From positions 62,001-126,000 of the forward strand of contig BGZK01000085.1 of NCBI GenBank assembly GCA_005406025.1: a stretch of 64,000 nt of DNA. Direction: 5' to 3'. This document shows positions 50,001 through 58,199 of the stretch, in pieces; position 1 is the stretch's first letter, and each line of letters starts with the position of its first letter. The notes beneath the pieces are model-generated. The model did not search any database and was not told the DNA's origin. It saw only the letters and a program-made list of their open reading frames with translations. This stretch comes from Eumeta japonica (taxonomy: Eukaryota > Arthropoda > Insecta > Lepidoptera > Psychidae). A program made the translations under genes and the position numbers.

Positions 50001-51349
50001 ATAGATTACCGTAACATTTTAGAGGATTTTATGGCTTTGAGAATTTAGTATGGTAAAAGTTACTATGAGTAGTTTGTGTGCAAGTGTACAAGTTAACATT
50101 TTAGCAGTGTCGAATGAACTTATCTAATAGAAACGTTTCCCTTATTTTTTATACTTATTAGAACTCCAGATTTGCAATCACATATTATTAATATGTGTAT
50201 TTATAAAATTATAAATCTCAAGAATCGCTGAAAATTTATGAGAGGAATATAATTCGTGTTATCGCGTGCCGTAACCCGATCAGTCAATACAGAGCGTATC
50301 GATTGATACCGTAGAGGTTGCAAAATTAGTTAAAAAAATTCGACACTGCATAAACAATTATTCTCTAACTCTATAAATGTATAAACTACATTATAATTGC
50401 GCAAATATAACATAATTGATATGCGTGCGTGCGTAGGCGCAGGTGAGACCGCCGCGAACGTCACTACCCAAGATATCGTTCGCGAAGCCCGAAACCACAA
50501 GAAACTTACAACTGTCGCCCGTCCAGGTAAGAAAACAATAAGAAAAAAAAATATTTATACTGAAAATTTTCCAGTCCCTGCTTAAACTGCCGACCAACAG
50601 TGGAAATTTTATACGTATCATAAAATTTTATATATAAAAATTAAGTAATCATCGACCTGCGACATTAAGAACTTTAATGTATTTTTTAAAATAACCGAAT
50701 TAAAATTTTGAATACATATATGGAAATTTTCTTGAACTTTCGTCTTTCAACATTAGAAAATAAACAGTAAAATTTACCAATTTTAAAGAAATTACCCTCA
50801 CTTTACTTACATGTACACTGTTATGGAGTATTTTTGTTAAATACGCTTACCTGCTTACACGAGAAGAATTAAGCCCCTCAGACTGACATTATTTTATATA
50901 AGTTCTATTTTTTTGATGGAAGAAAGATTAACTTCTTTGTGTTTGAAGAAATTTTTTACTAAACATAACATTTTTACTAAAAAAATATAGTAACTGCAAA
51001 ATTGACAATGTCAGCCAACATCCACAAATCCAGAAAATTTATTTGTAGTTAGACCGACATTTAATATGCATTTTTCAAATTCTACATTCAATATTTATTA
51101 CTGTAACTGTAAAATAATAAAGATTTAGTAATTTCCTATATTCCACTACGTAACAATTACGCATTTAGCTTATTTGGAACTTAGTTATCTACTACCTAAA
51201 CAACAAAAATAAATACTGAACCTGCCTTGTTCGACATTACGAGCAATGAATAACAATTGTTTTTCTTTCCAGAATTAAACGCTAGGCGGTGTTCGGGCGC
51301 GCCCCTTGTTGGGATGGTGGCCGAAAGGAAGAAACTTTTTGAAGCATAG
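18279..51349 (+). CDS. osp: Outspread/MPRIP-like protein, C-terminal 15 coding exons (gene span; 5' exons lie outside the window)
   Basis: Seen: 15 exons with matching phases sum to 5,565 nt, 1,854 residues plus stop. Order in the product: C-terminal half of PH domain 1 (residues 1-63), basic and proline-rich linker (64-290), complete PH domain 2 (about 291-385), Ser/Thr-Pro segment, long coiled coils (about 540-1770), short tail. Known of the family: MPRIP binds F-actin, RhoA and the myosin phosphatase targeting subunit, linking Rho signalling to actomyosin; Drosophila outspread is the insect member. Inference: this is the lepidopteran orthologue, a cytoskeletal scaffold. The likeness is strongest in both PH domains and in exons 9-11, which match the conserved C-terminal coiled coil of MPRIP. 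The N-terminus and first half of PH1 are not found in 1-18278, so the start codon is outside. The gene runs tail-to-tail with the - strand gene at 61874. Isoforms cannot be judged from genomic sequence. Confidence 0.85.
18640..19720 (+). repeat. GCCCGCGTGGA-family interspersed repeat, longest copy
   Basis: Head CCACGGCTCCACCCGCGTGG at about 18655, then a middle part with CGATACCAATCCCGG, a pyrimidine-rich tract (19195-19290, CTCTTCCTGACCCTCTCAC) and 3' modules of the AAATTTCATCTAAATCAGTC type (18967 and 19660). Probably two overlapping or nested fragments. Class not assigned. Confidence 0.5.
21996..22165 (-). mobile_element. Short MITE, GCACGAAACTCTG family, copy B
   Basis: Left ACACGAAACTCAACGC, body with TTTTACGCCATAGCGACGAT, right end AGCGGCATAGTTTCGTACAT. 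Same order and orientation as the copy at 17341. Confidence 0.6.
25930..26300 (-). repeat. Interspersed repeat, reverse copy of the GCCCGCGTGGA family
   Basis: In reverse order it has the TGAAATTTGGCA module (25993), a purine-rich tract (26108-26190, GAGGAAGTGGAGGAGAAGG), CGGGATTGGTGATAGG words and a GGCGGGCGGAACCGCG head (26262), the mirror image of 18640. Confidence 0.5.
26699..26760. repeat. Degenerate (GT)n/(GTGC)n microsatellite
   Basis: Alternating purine-pyrimidine run of GTGTGTGTGCGTGCGAGC type followed by TGCGTGCGTGCGTATGTG. Confidence 0.85.
27455..27527 (+). CDS. osp: osp exon 2: basic linker after PH1
   Basis: Acceptor TTCATGTTCAG before 27455 and donor AGGA|GTAAGA after 27527; 73 nt, enters in phase 0 and leaves in phase 1. 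The product [20 protein letters not shown] is a basic segment directly after the PH1 helix, in the position of the basic stretch that follows PH1 in MPRIP relatives. Too short to be found without its neighbours; the phases fit both sides. Confidence 0.82.
27690..27965 (-). repeat. tRNA-derived SINE (reverse orientation)
   Basis: On the - strand an A-box-like TGGCTCAGTAGTTAAGAG (27940-27957) is followed by a perfect B-box GGTTCGAATCC (27910-27920), the internal RNA polymerase III promoter of tRNA-derived SINEs. A body of about 220 bp continues to lower coordinates with no coding sense. It is not a tRNA gene: the tRNA cloverleaf is not complete and a non-tRNA body follows. The 3' end is approximate. 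Confidence 0.6.
28441..28605 (+). CDS. osp: osp exon 3: Arg/Ala/Pro-rich linker
   Basis: Acceptor ACCTTCCAG before 28441 and donor ACCAAAG|GTTATT after 28605; 165 nt, enters in phase 1 and leaves in phase 1. The product starts [20 protein letters not shown] and ends [13 protein letters not shown]. It is strongly GC-rich and probably disordered. No catalytic or binding motif is recognised. It is placed in the gene by phase agreement with exons 2 and 4. Confidence 0.82.
29280..29720 (-). repeat. Interspersed repeat with purine-rich tract, reverse copy
   Basis: Same module order as 25930: ATCTGTCTTAATGTCTGTC, AAAATTTGGTATG, then a purine-rich tract (29476-29600, AGGAAGGAGGGAGAAGG) and an AGGACCAAAATAGATATC segment. 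It produces an open but lysine/arginine-only frame that is not a gene. Confidence 0.5.
31082..31134. repeat. (GT)n microsatellite
   Basis: Uninterrupted GT repeat to 31118, then four GTGC units. Alternating purine-pyrimidine sequence able to adopt Z-DNA. Confidence 0.95.
36125..36712. mobile_element. Foldback transposable element with ~220-bp inverted arms
   Basis: The arm 36171-36388 (GCCTGCAACATGCATTAACA ... CCAACCAGGCACATCCTCAG) is repeated inverted at 36487-36710 (CTGAGTATATGCCTGGTTGG ... GTTAATACATGTTGCAGG). About 98 bp separate them. No coding capacity. A single related arm stands at 53650-53941. Confidence 0.8.
37166..37306 (+). CDS. osp: osp exon 4: basic/proline-rich linker
   Basis: Acceptor ACGTTGCAG before 37166 and donor GATGATG|GTACCC after 37306; 141 nt, phase 1 in and phase 1 out. 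Product begins [20 protein letters not shown] and includes a basic ARSRRRDW segment and a run of Pro/Ala. Likely disordered linker between the PH domains. The alternative frames in this GC-rich exon are also open, but only this one keeps the junctions in frame. Confidence 0.85.
37421..37540 (+). repeat. Fragment of the GCCCGCGTGGA repeat family
   Basis: TGTCGCCCGCGTGGAGATAA at 37420 followed by TTTCAATTTCAGTTTCCACT. It lies in the 413-bp intron between osp exons 4 and 5. Confidence 0.45.
37720..37871 (+). CDS. osp: osp exon 5: linker before PH2
   Basis: Acceptor AAATTTCCAG before 37720 and donor TTACCG|GTAACC after 37871; 152 nt, phase 1 in and phase 0 out. Product includes [20 protein letters not shown] followed by a basic, proline-rich stretch ([20 protein letters not shown]). 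The ATG at 37722 is internal and not a start. Confidence 0.85.
38095..38448 (+). CDS. osp: osp exon 6: acidic segment and first part of PH domain 2
   Basis: Acceptor CTTTCTCAG before 38095 and donor ACGGAG|GTAATG after 38448; 354 nt, phase 0 at both ends. The first 45 residues are Ser/Glu-rich. Then comes the start of a PH domain: the first strand [20 protein letters not shown], the second LLYFRDP, then a V-I-D-L-S-G strand, and YAFETE where the next strand continues into exon 7. The GWL...WFVL pattern is the usual PH signature. The chain reads through the whole exon without a stop and carries no ATG start of its own. Confidence 0.9.
38519..41952 (+). CDS. osp: osp exon 7: end of PH2, Ser/Thr-Pro segment and long coiled coil
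   Basis: Begins after the acceptor ATTTACAG; a 70-bp intron separates it from exon 6, so upstream in-frame sequence (with an ATG at 38486) is intronic. 3,434 nt, phase 0 in and phase 2 out. First 32 residues finish PH2 with the conserved tryptophan ([11 protein letters not shown]). A segment rich in S/T-P follows ([20 protein letters not shown]), probably a proline-directed kinase target, then a polyproline patch. From about residue 165 of the exon the chain is heptad-like, Lys/Glu/Gln-rich coiled coil. The C-terminal quarter is alanine/arginine-rich, with an Ala-Thr run near 41805-41835, and ends in a Cys-His-Cys patch ([11 protein letters not shown]). Base composition changes abruptly near 41100, from AT-rich to strongly GC-rich codons. 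Confidence 0.93.
42031..42241 (+). CDS. osp: osp exon 8: Arg/Ala/Gln coiled coil
   Basis: Acceptor ATCGCCGTAG before 42031 and donor TACCAG|GTTGAT after 42241; 211 nt, phase 2 in and phase 0 out, 78 bp after exon 7. Product begins [20 protein letters not shown] and ends [15 protein letters not shown] charged helical coiled coil with no ATG, continuing the heptads of exon 7. GC content is very high. Confidence 0.88.
42242..43665 (+). other. osp intron between exons 8 and 9
   Basis: About 1.4 kb. 42840-43040 resembles the interspersed repeats with repeated GGGA/CGGGA words seen elsewhere in the window, but I cannot define its ends. The rest is AT-rich with nothing recognised. Confidence 0.4.
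43666..43835 (+). CDS. osp: osp exon 9: conserved C-terminal coiled coil
   Basis: Acceptor GTGTGTGCAG before 43666 and donor CAGCTCAG|GTATTG after 43835; 170 nt, phase 0 in and phase 2 out. Product contains [20 protein letters not shown] followed by [20 protein letters not shown], the signature of the C-terminal coiled coil of MPRIP-family proteins. A second acceptor 9 bp upstream (CGTCAG|TGTGTGCAG) would add Cys-Val-Gln in frame. Confidence 0.92.
43836..44590 (+). other. osp intron between exons 9 and 10, unique part
   Basis: AT-rich intron sequence of about 750 bp before the MITE at 44591. I see no exon, RNA gene or identifiable repeat in it. Confidence 0.4.
44591..44760 (+). mobile_element. 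Short MITE with GTACA-n-TGCACGAAAC inverted ends
   Basis: Starts GTACAGTACATTGCACGAAA and ends in the inverse complement of a closely related end (GCGGCAGGATTTAGTGCGTT). About 170 bp with no coding capacity. Related copies lie at 17341-17506 and 21996-22165 in the opposite orientation of the body. Its end is only about 30 bp from the splice acceptor of osp exon 10. No target-site duplication could be fixed. Confidence 0.65.
44791..44964 (+). CDS. osp: osp exon 10: conserved C-terminal coiled coil
   Basis: Acceptor TCTTTTGTACAG before 44791 and donor AAACATCA|GTATGT after 44964; 174 nt, phase 2 in and phase 2 out. Product [20 protein letters not shown], then [20 protein letters not shown], then a short hinge ([10 protein letters not shown]). 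The pattern AEET-A-T--A--AM--AH--E is shared with MPRIP. Confidence 0.92.
45373..45525 (+). CDS. osp: osp exon 11: coiled coil ending at a GC donor
   Basis: Acceptor ACCGATTGCAG before 45373; 153 nt, phase 2 in and phase 2 out. Product [20 protein letters not shown] through [10 protein letters not shown]. The exon ends GCCAG|GCAAGT, a non-canonical GC donor that matches the GC-AG consensus. A GT five bases further on (CAA|GTATTG) would lead into a stop codon (TAA) at the start of the next exon, so the GC donor is the reading that keeps the frame and the coiled coil. Confidence 0.88.
45808..45871. repeat. (TA)n palindrome, potential hairpin or cruciform
   Basis: AGGATTATATAT... at the left is mirrored by ...ATATATAATCCT at the right, so the whole 64 bp is self-complementary around a TA dinucleotide tract. 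Confidence 0.9.
45910..46136 (+). repeat. Two tandem copies of a ~119-bp unit
   Basis: Units at 45910-46028 and 46029-46136 share in order: a CATCT-AAGA word, AACAAG-TC-AACAC, TA-G-TACGTT, TTAGA-TT, and a CATCATC...TCAGA ending. About 70 per cent alike by eye. Probably a piece of an old interspersed repeat. Confidence 0.6.
46477..46573 (+). CDS. osp: osp exon 12: end of the coiled coil
   Basis: Acceptor ATCATCACAG before 46477 and donor GGGCCG|GTAAGT after 46573; 97 nt, phase 2 in and phase 0 out. Product [20 protein letters not shown] then [12 protein letters not shown]. Joined to exon 11 it reads [19 protein letters not shown], an uninterrupted heptad pattern that supports the GC donor. 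Confidence 0.9.
46937..47003. repeat. (AT)n microsatellite
   Basis: Uninterrupted TA dinucleotide run of about 66 bp. Confidence 0.95.
47065..47329. mobile_element. 265-bp MITE with AGGGTGTTAC inverted ends
   Basis: Left end AGGGTGTTACAACAACCAT and the inverse complement of the right end, TAGGGTGTTACCACCACAT, are matching terminal inverted repeats with two or three mismatches. The interior (rich in ATCGAT/CGATCG words) has no coding frame. Likely a non-autonomous DNA transposon. Superfamily not determined. Confidence 0.65.
48948..49038 (+). CDS. osp: osp exon 13: Ala/Pro/Arg low-complexity segment
   Basis: Acceptor GCCTTACAG before 48948 and donor CGGACAG|GTAAAG after 49038; 91 nt, phase 0 in and phase 1 out. 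Product starts [19 protein letters not shown] and ends PWPHLSRT. The composition is extreme and all three frames are open, so coding cannot be judged from the exon alone. It is called because exon 12 ends in phase 0 and exon 14 needs phase 1, which this exon supplies with good splice sites. If the donor is not used, the frame continues for five more residues (GKAVQ) to a stop at 49053. Confidence 0.55.
49039..50442 (+). other. osp intron between exons 13 and 14
   Basis: About 1.4 kb. Its first 220 bp are GC-rich and open in two frames (to stops at 49251 and 49258), with an AATAAA at 49383-49388. I treat this as intron, with a possible alternative 3' end (see findings). The remainder is AT-rich and shows nothing. 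Confidence 0.45.
50443..50526 (+). CDS. osp: osp exon 14: C-terminal tail
   Basis: Acceptor TAGGCGCAG before 50443 and strong donor CGTCCAG|GTAAGA after 50526; 84 nt, phase 1 in and phase 1 out. Product [20 protein letters not shown] then KLTTVARP. Balanced amino-acid content and codon use in AT-rich surroundings argue for real coding. The acceptor has a weak pyrimidine tract. Confidence 0.72.
50527..51272 (+). other. Last osp intron
   Basis: 746 bp, AT-rich, ending in a good pyrimidine tract (TTTTTCTTTCCAG). Nothing else recognised. Confidence 0.65.
51273..51349 (+). CDS. osp: osp exon 15: terminal coding exon with stop
   Basis: Acceptor TTTTTCTTTCCAG before 51273; enters in phase 1 and ends at TAG 51347-51349. 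Product [20 protein letters not shown] then KLFEA. The compact charged and hydrophobic ending looks like a short conserved C-terminal motif. The frame is fixed by exon 14. The assembled coding sequence from 18279 totals an exact multiple of three. Confidence 0.75.
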
Positions 51350-52615
51350 ACTATCTGCTCACACTGTGCACCTACTACACCACCGCCCTCTGGCCACTGA
51401 CGCTTCGCATTAAAATCAAATATGGCGGGGAGCAACCGCCATTTCGACTATATACGTTGTCGATTAAAAACTTTGTAATTTTATTATTTACTCTTAAAAA
51501 CTCTCAAACAGTGGCCAGATAACTTAACTCCCACCCACCATGCTACTACTGTATATACCTATCATATATAAGTAGATTTGTTTTAAACTATCGTTTAATA
51601 ATAATTTGGAACAAATCTTGTAATTTTTATAAGTGTAGCCTAGTATACTCGGGTTAGTGATTCGTGTGTTATGTAACTTTGTTAACTGTTAATACTAACA
51701 TGTATTTTTTGTTTTTTTTTTTCATTACAAATCAAATTAATAAATTCACATCATCTTAATTGTTAAGGACTTGTTACCAAAAATTGTATCGCGTGTATTT
51801 ATATCATTTGTATGTCATTGTTTTATTAACTATCGTAGTTTAGATTATGTGTAGTATGAGAGCGACTCGGCCGTTTGCTACAAAAATTACTTTACTTTTT
51901 TTAGACGAGCGTTAGAAAACACTTTACGGAAACATAGTTTTATTTATAGAAACATATTATTGTTTTAAATTTTAACACATTTTATGTTAGTGAGTAGAAC
52001 TGGCCAAAACTTTTTTATCCAAATAACTCTACTAAAACTAGAAGGTGGGATGCCGTCTTTATCGTTACCATAATGGATTCCACACCCGTATCTGTCTTCC
52101 AGTTTATGAATAGCACTTTGTTATGTATAGCGTGTCGCACCGATCGCGCCTCGAGGGTCCTATTCTCGTATTCACGACATGTCACAAATAATTTATGGAG
52201 AAATCCGATATTTACGATGTAGAGGAGACAGCGTGCCGGTATGTCGAAGAACCGAGAGTTGGGCGCCGACACGCGCTCGCGCGTCGGCCGCCGGCCCGCG
52301 CGGTCCCCGTTGCTCAATGTAATCTAGTTGAGATAGCAATAATCTTTAGATGTACTTCGATGAATTATTGGTGTAAGCTCCTTGTTGCTCATATCGAGCC
52401 CTCCCGAAATATTCGAGACATTTAAAAGAAATAGAGATCACAATTTCATGAAGATTATACGTGATCAAGTCGTCAGTTTAATTCACGCTCATCGCCGCGG
52501 CCGCGCGAGATCGCTGCTTGTGCGTAAACTAACTTGTATTGACAGAGTTGTGTTTATAAAAGTGTTGGTTTGTATAACAAAGATTTTTAAATAAACTACT
52601 TAATACAAACTTGTT
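51350..52615 (+). other. osp: Probable osp 3' UTR with candidate poly(A) signals
   Basis: After the stop, AT-rich sequence carries AATAAA at 51739-51744 and again at 52590-52595, the second followed by a TTGTTTATT-rich stretch. Either could end the transcript. A GC-rich patch at 52255-52320 lies within this region. The choice cannot be made without transcripts. Confidence 0.5.
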
Positions 52616-53649
52616 TATTATTTCGCGGCACCACGCTTCCACTTGTTTTCCTTCACTTGTCCTCTGAGTCAGACTAGGTGCTTTATTATCATAATGAATT
52701 CGTCATTTAGAAAAGTATATAGGTACCTACACAAAATCTAGTTGTTTTCATAATGAAATTGACAAATTTCCCTTTTTTCAGGATATACTCAAGTTCTAAC
52801 ATCTCAGTACAAGTAAATTCAGCATTAAATTTATTATATTTCACTTTTATTTAGTAGCGTATTTGTATATTATTTTTCAATTTCCAATGAAAAATGTTGT
52901 GCCTCATTCTGATAATATCCATAATTATACTGAAATTGCACATAATATTTATAAAAAATTTATAGCATTTCTCGACAATCTTCCCCATTTCTGCCACAGC
53001 GAGCGCTGCGGTCGAATGTATTTCCCCCACCACCTATTTCACACACTTCCCATAACTATAAACAGTTCCACGTTTTGGCACACGTCCATGAAGTTTAAAG
53101 TTTTACGTTGAGTAACAACTTTGACATAATTGAGTCTTCCGATAACGAACGGGGAATAGTGGCCAGTGCTATTGTTGCTATACTAACGAAACAGTGAAGT
53201 TTGTGTTGCGGAAGTCGACAAAATAATAAGAGGAACGACAAGATAAAGTGCCACGATGTACACCTTTCGTCAATTACAGTGAAAATACCTTAGCTATGAT
53301 AATTGCCGAATTCCCATTGTAGACAGGATATTATACGTAAATCTACAGACATAAACAAAATTGTCTGTCTGTGACTTCAAAACGACTACGTTTTAAGTTT
53401 ATAAAGTTGTTAATACGTATAAAGCACCCAAACAATCTTTTTAAAATATTTTGTCTATCTGTTTGCCTATTTGTTTGTCCTGGACATTTTCGCAACAATG
53501 CAACTGGCGAAGGTGAGATTTTCAGTGGAAGGTAGAGAAGTATATTGGGTTAATTTTAGTACTTTATATTGCCAAAATTTAGGATTCTTACATGAAAATT
53601 GAAAAAGGTTTACTTAAAATTGGAATAACTATTGGAATTGAATGAATAT
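52616..53649. other. Intergenic AT-rich sequence
   Basis: About 1 kb with no supported gene, RNA or defined repeat. Confidence 0.4.
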
Positions 53650-53941
53650 TCTATTGTGTGAGGTGTTAATTCGCGGAAATCCATAACAGACGCTTGCTTG
53701 CAACATGCATTAACGTGCAGCATGCAATCCCCCCCCCTGACTCGAATCTGCTCCTCCACTATGAATCTCTATCCAAAGAATTGAATATTGATTCGAGAAG
53801 ATTGACAGATATCAAACATTTAAGCAAGTGGTAATTTTGTAATTATCTTAGTCCGCTATAATCATTATAATATTAATTTCTACGTACGTTTCATACCAAC
53901 CAGACACATCCTCAGAAAAATGCAGAGTCACATCCACCAAT
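53650..53941 (+). mobile_element. Solo arm of the foldback element
   Basis: TCTATTGTGTGAGGTGTTAA through AGTCACATCCACCAA matches the left arm and loop edge of the element at 36125 in the same orientation, with scattered substitutions. The second arm is absent. Confidence 0.75.
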
Positions 53942-54262
53942 TTTATTGAATTGAATCAAGGTGGCAAAATTCAAAAACGAAACAAGGATGGAGATCGGAC
54001 CATAACTGGAACTGTCGAAATCGAGGACGAAAAGTGGGATCGGTATCACGATGAACACATGTCAACAGTTGATATAAATGATGTAAGAATTCATGCTATG
54101 TTCACACGGTCTCAATCGTTTGAGAATGCTATCTACAATTAAAATTTGCGATAGGTTTTAGAGAGTCACTTAAAACCTTTATATTTTAAACGCTTTCAAT
54201 ATGCGAGTTTAGTTTAAAATTACATTTTATTCTTCTTTTTTTAAATATGATCTACTTAATGC

Positions 54263-54356
54263 AATCAAAACTGCCCAGATGCAAACAGCACAACCTAAAA
54301 GATTTTACTGAAATTTTTTAATTGTAAAATACGAAAAATCTCTTTCTCTAACCTAA
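54263..54356 (-). mobile_element. Terminal fragment shared with the mariner copy
   Basis: About 94 bp (ATCAAAACTGCCCAGATGCA ... TAAAATACGAAAAATCTC ... AACCTAATA) matches 7533-7626 at the edge of the mariner remnant. Nothing of the transposase is seen beside it. Confidence 0.55.
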
Positions 54357-55110
54357 TAAAAGTATAAGGATAGCTGGAAATCAATGGAAGTATATACGAA
54401 ACGATAACTACAAAACGTTACAAAAAAAAATGTATTTAGAGACAGATACAGACAGACACTACACACTTATTAGTAGTATGTATAGATATTGTAGTAACCG
54501 ATTTACTACTATTAGTAGTATAGATGTGGGTGGCGTGCGCAGAACCCGGCCTCTGTGCTCGGTCCCGCGAACGTGAGTTCCGTTTGAATATTAGTCGGGC
54601 GAAAAACAAATACGGGGAGTTAGAAAAAAATGTTGATCGGGTGTATGGACCTCAACATTAACGATAACAAATAATCGAATGTAAAGTAATATGAAACGCA
54701 CTTGTGCATTTATATAGAAGTCGTGAACAGATAATTGAGAATCTGATCGGATGAATATAGTCTTGTAGCTGGACATTTAATTTTGATCCTGTGCACCGAA
54801 CCCAGACGATCTTCGTGGCGTACACATTGCCACAGCGATCGTAAATGGTCCTAACAATTTTGATGAAAACTCTTGTTTTGATAAAGGTCCCGTTTTCGTT
54901 TATATTTCCACGTCAAACTCAAAAGACGTCGAACCAGGCCGGTTGCTCAGATACTTCCTTTTTATTGCCAGAAATGATGTTTATCACACGATCAGAAATT
55001 ACAAAAGAACAGATCTTTCGATAATAAAAACTAAAGTCACAACAACGCAATAATCGGAATAAATGCGAGAAGTATAATAAAAAATATAATTGTATCGAAA
55101 AGGAATTCGT
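54357..55110. other. Intergenic sequence before the satellite array
   Basis: About 750 bp. A GC-richer patch at 54525-54590. No supported gene or repeat. Confidence 0.35.
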
Positions 55111-58100
55111 ATCTAACAGATGACACTATTTAAATAAAATATTAAGATGAATTTAACGATCTAACAGATGACATTATTTATAGAAAACACTGAGGTTAAT
55201 TTTGAGACCTAACAGATGGCACTAATTAAATAGAATACTGAGATAAATTTAACAATCTAACAGATGGCACTATTTAAATAAAATACTGATATTAATTCAA
55301 CGACCTAACAGATGTTACTATTTAAATAAAATACTGAGATGAATTTAACGATCTAACAGATGGCACTATTTATAGAAAATACTGAGATAATTTTGAGACC
55401 TAACAGATGGCACTATTTAAATAAAATACTGAGATGAATTTAACGATCTAACAGATGGCACTATTTATAGAAAATACTGAGATTAATTTTGAGACTAACA
55501 GATGGCACTATTTAAATAAAATACTGAGATTAATTTTGACGATCTAACAGATGGCACTATTTAAATAAAATACTGAGATGAATTTACCGATCTAACAGAT
55601 GGCACTATTTATAGAAAATACTGAGATTAATTTTGAGACCTAACAGATGGCACTATTTAAATAAAATACTGTGATGAATTTTACGATGTAACAGATGGCA
55701 CTATTTATAGAAAATACTGAGATTAATTTTGAGACCTAACAGATGGCACTATTTAAATAAAATACTGAGATAATTTTACGATCTAACAGATGGCACTATT
55801 TAAATAAAATACTGAGATAATTTTGAGATCTAACAGATGGCACTATTTAAATAAAATACTGAGATGAATTTTACGATCTAACAGATGGCACTATTTAAAT
55901 AAAATACTGAGATTAAATTTGAGACCTAACAGATGGCACTATTTAAATAAAATACTGAGATGAATTTAACGATCTAACAGATGACACTATTTATAAAAAA
56001 AATACCCAGATTAATTTTGAGACCTAACAGATGGCACTATTTAAATAAAATATTAAGATGAATTTTACGATCTAACAGATGGCACTATTTAAATAAAATA
56101 CTGAGATGAATTTAACGATCTAACAGATGGCACTATTTAAATAAAATACTGAGATGAATTTTACGATCTAACAGATGGCACTATTTAAATAAAATACTGA
56201 GATTAATTTAACGATCTAACAGATGGCACTATTTAAATAAAATACTGAGATGAATTTTGAGATCTAACAGATGGCACTATTTAAATAAAATACTGAGATA
56301 ATTTATTACATCTAACAGATGGCACTATTTAAATAAAATACTGAGATAAATTTTGAGATCTAACAGATGGCACTATTTAAATAAAATATTAAGATGAATT
56401 TTACGATCTAACAGATGGCACTATTTAAATAAAATACTGAGATGAATTTAACGATCTAACAGATGGCACTATTTAAATAAAATACTGTGATGAATTTTAC
56501 GATGTAACAGAAGGCACTATTTAAATAAAATACTGGATGAATTTGACGACCTAACAGATGTCACTATTTAAATAAAATACTGAGATGAATTTAACGATCT
56601 AACAGATGACACTATATATAGAAAATACTGAGATTAATTTTGAGACATAACAGATGGCACTATTTAAATAAAATACTGAGAGGAATTTAACGATTTAACA
56701 GATAGCACTATACATAACAAAATACTGAAATTAATTCACCGATCTAACAGATGGCACTATTTAAATAAAATACTGAGTTAATTTTGAGACTAACAGATGG
56801 CACTATTTAAATAAAATACTGAGAGAGAATTTAACGATTTAACAGATGGCACTATATATAATAAAATACTGAAACATTACCGATCTAACAGATGGCACTA
56901 TTTAAATAAAATACTGAGATTAATTTTAGATTCAACAGATGGCACTATTTAAATAAAATACTGAGAGTAATTTAACGATTTAACAGATAGCACTATACAT
57001 AACAAAATACTGAAATTAATTCACCGATCTAACAGATGGCACTATTTAAATAAAATACTGAGATGAATTTAACGATTAACAGATGGCACTATTTAAATAA
57101 AATACTGAGATTAATTTTGAGACCTAACAGATGGCACTATTTAAATAAAATACTGAGATGAATTTAACGATCTAACAGATGGCACTATTTAAATAAAATA
57201 TTAAGATGAATTTTAAGATCTAACAGATGGCACTATTTAAATAAAATACTGAGATTAATTTAACGACCTAACAGATGGCACTATTTAAATAAAATACTGA
57301 GATGAATTTTGAGACCTAACAGATGGCACTATTTAAATAAAATACTGAGATGAATTTAACGATCTAACAGATGACACTATTTATAAAAAAAATACCCAGA
57401 TTAATTTTGAGACCTAACAGATGGCACTATTTAAATAAAATATCAAGATGAATTTTACGATCTAACAGATGGCACTATTTAAATAAAATACTGAGATGAA
57501 TTTAACGATCTAACAGATGGCACTATTTAAATAAAATACTGTGATGAATTTTACGATGTAACAGATGGCACTATTTATAGAAAATACTGAGTTTCATTTT
57601 GAGACCTAACAGATGGCACTATTTAAATAAAATACTGGATGAATTTAACGATCTAACAGATGGCACTAATTAAATAGAATACTGAGATTAATTTAATGAC
57701 TTAACAGATGGCACTATTTAAATAAAATACTGAGATGAATTTAACGACCTAACAGATGGCACTATTTAAATAAAATACTGAAATTAATTTTGAGACTTAA
57801 CAGATGGCACTATTTGAATAAAATACTAAGGTAAATTTTGAGACCTAATAGATGGCACTATTTAAATAAAATACTGAGATGAATTTAACGATCTAACAGA
57901 TGGCACTATTTAAATAAAATACTGGATGAATTTAACGATCTAACAGATGTCACTAATTAAATAAAATACTGAGATGAATTTAACGATTTAACAGATGGCA
58001 CTATTTAAATATAATACTGAGAATTATTTTGAGACATAACAGATGGCACTATTTAAATAAAATACTTAGATTAATTTTGAGACCTAACAGATGGCACTAT

Positions 58101-58199
58101 TTAAATAAAATATTAAGATAAATTTAACGACCTTACAGGTGGCACCATTTAAATAAAATACTAAGATGAATTTAAGGACCTAACAGACAGCACTATTTA
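55111..58199. repeat. Tandem array of a ~48-bp repeat (about 60-65 copies)
   Basis: Each unit reads approximately CTAACAGATGGCACTATTTA followed by AATAAAATACTGAGATGAAT and TTAACGAT. Two main variants alternate: one with TTTAAATAAAATACTGAGATGAATTTAACGAT-type spacing and one with TTTATAGAAAATACTGAGATT and TTTTGAGAC. Longer-range repeats are present at about 1,390 bp and 285 bp (see findings). Nearly every unit holds AATAAA and the E-box word CAGATG. No coding sense. The last units grade into the retrotransposon remnant at 58200. Confidence 0.95.

Noticed and set aside
55111..58199. CRISPR-like array
   Set aside because: Units are directly abutting 48-bp repeats with no unique spacers, in eukaryotic DNA. 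It is a satellite.
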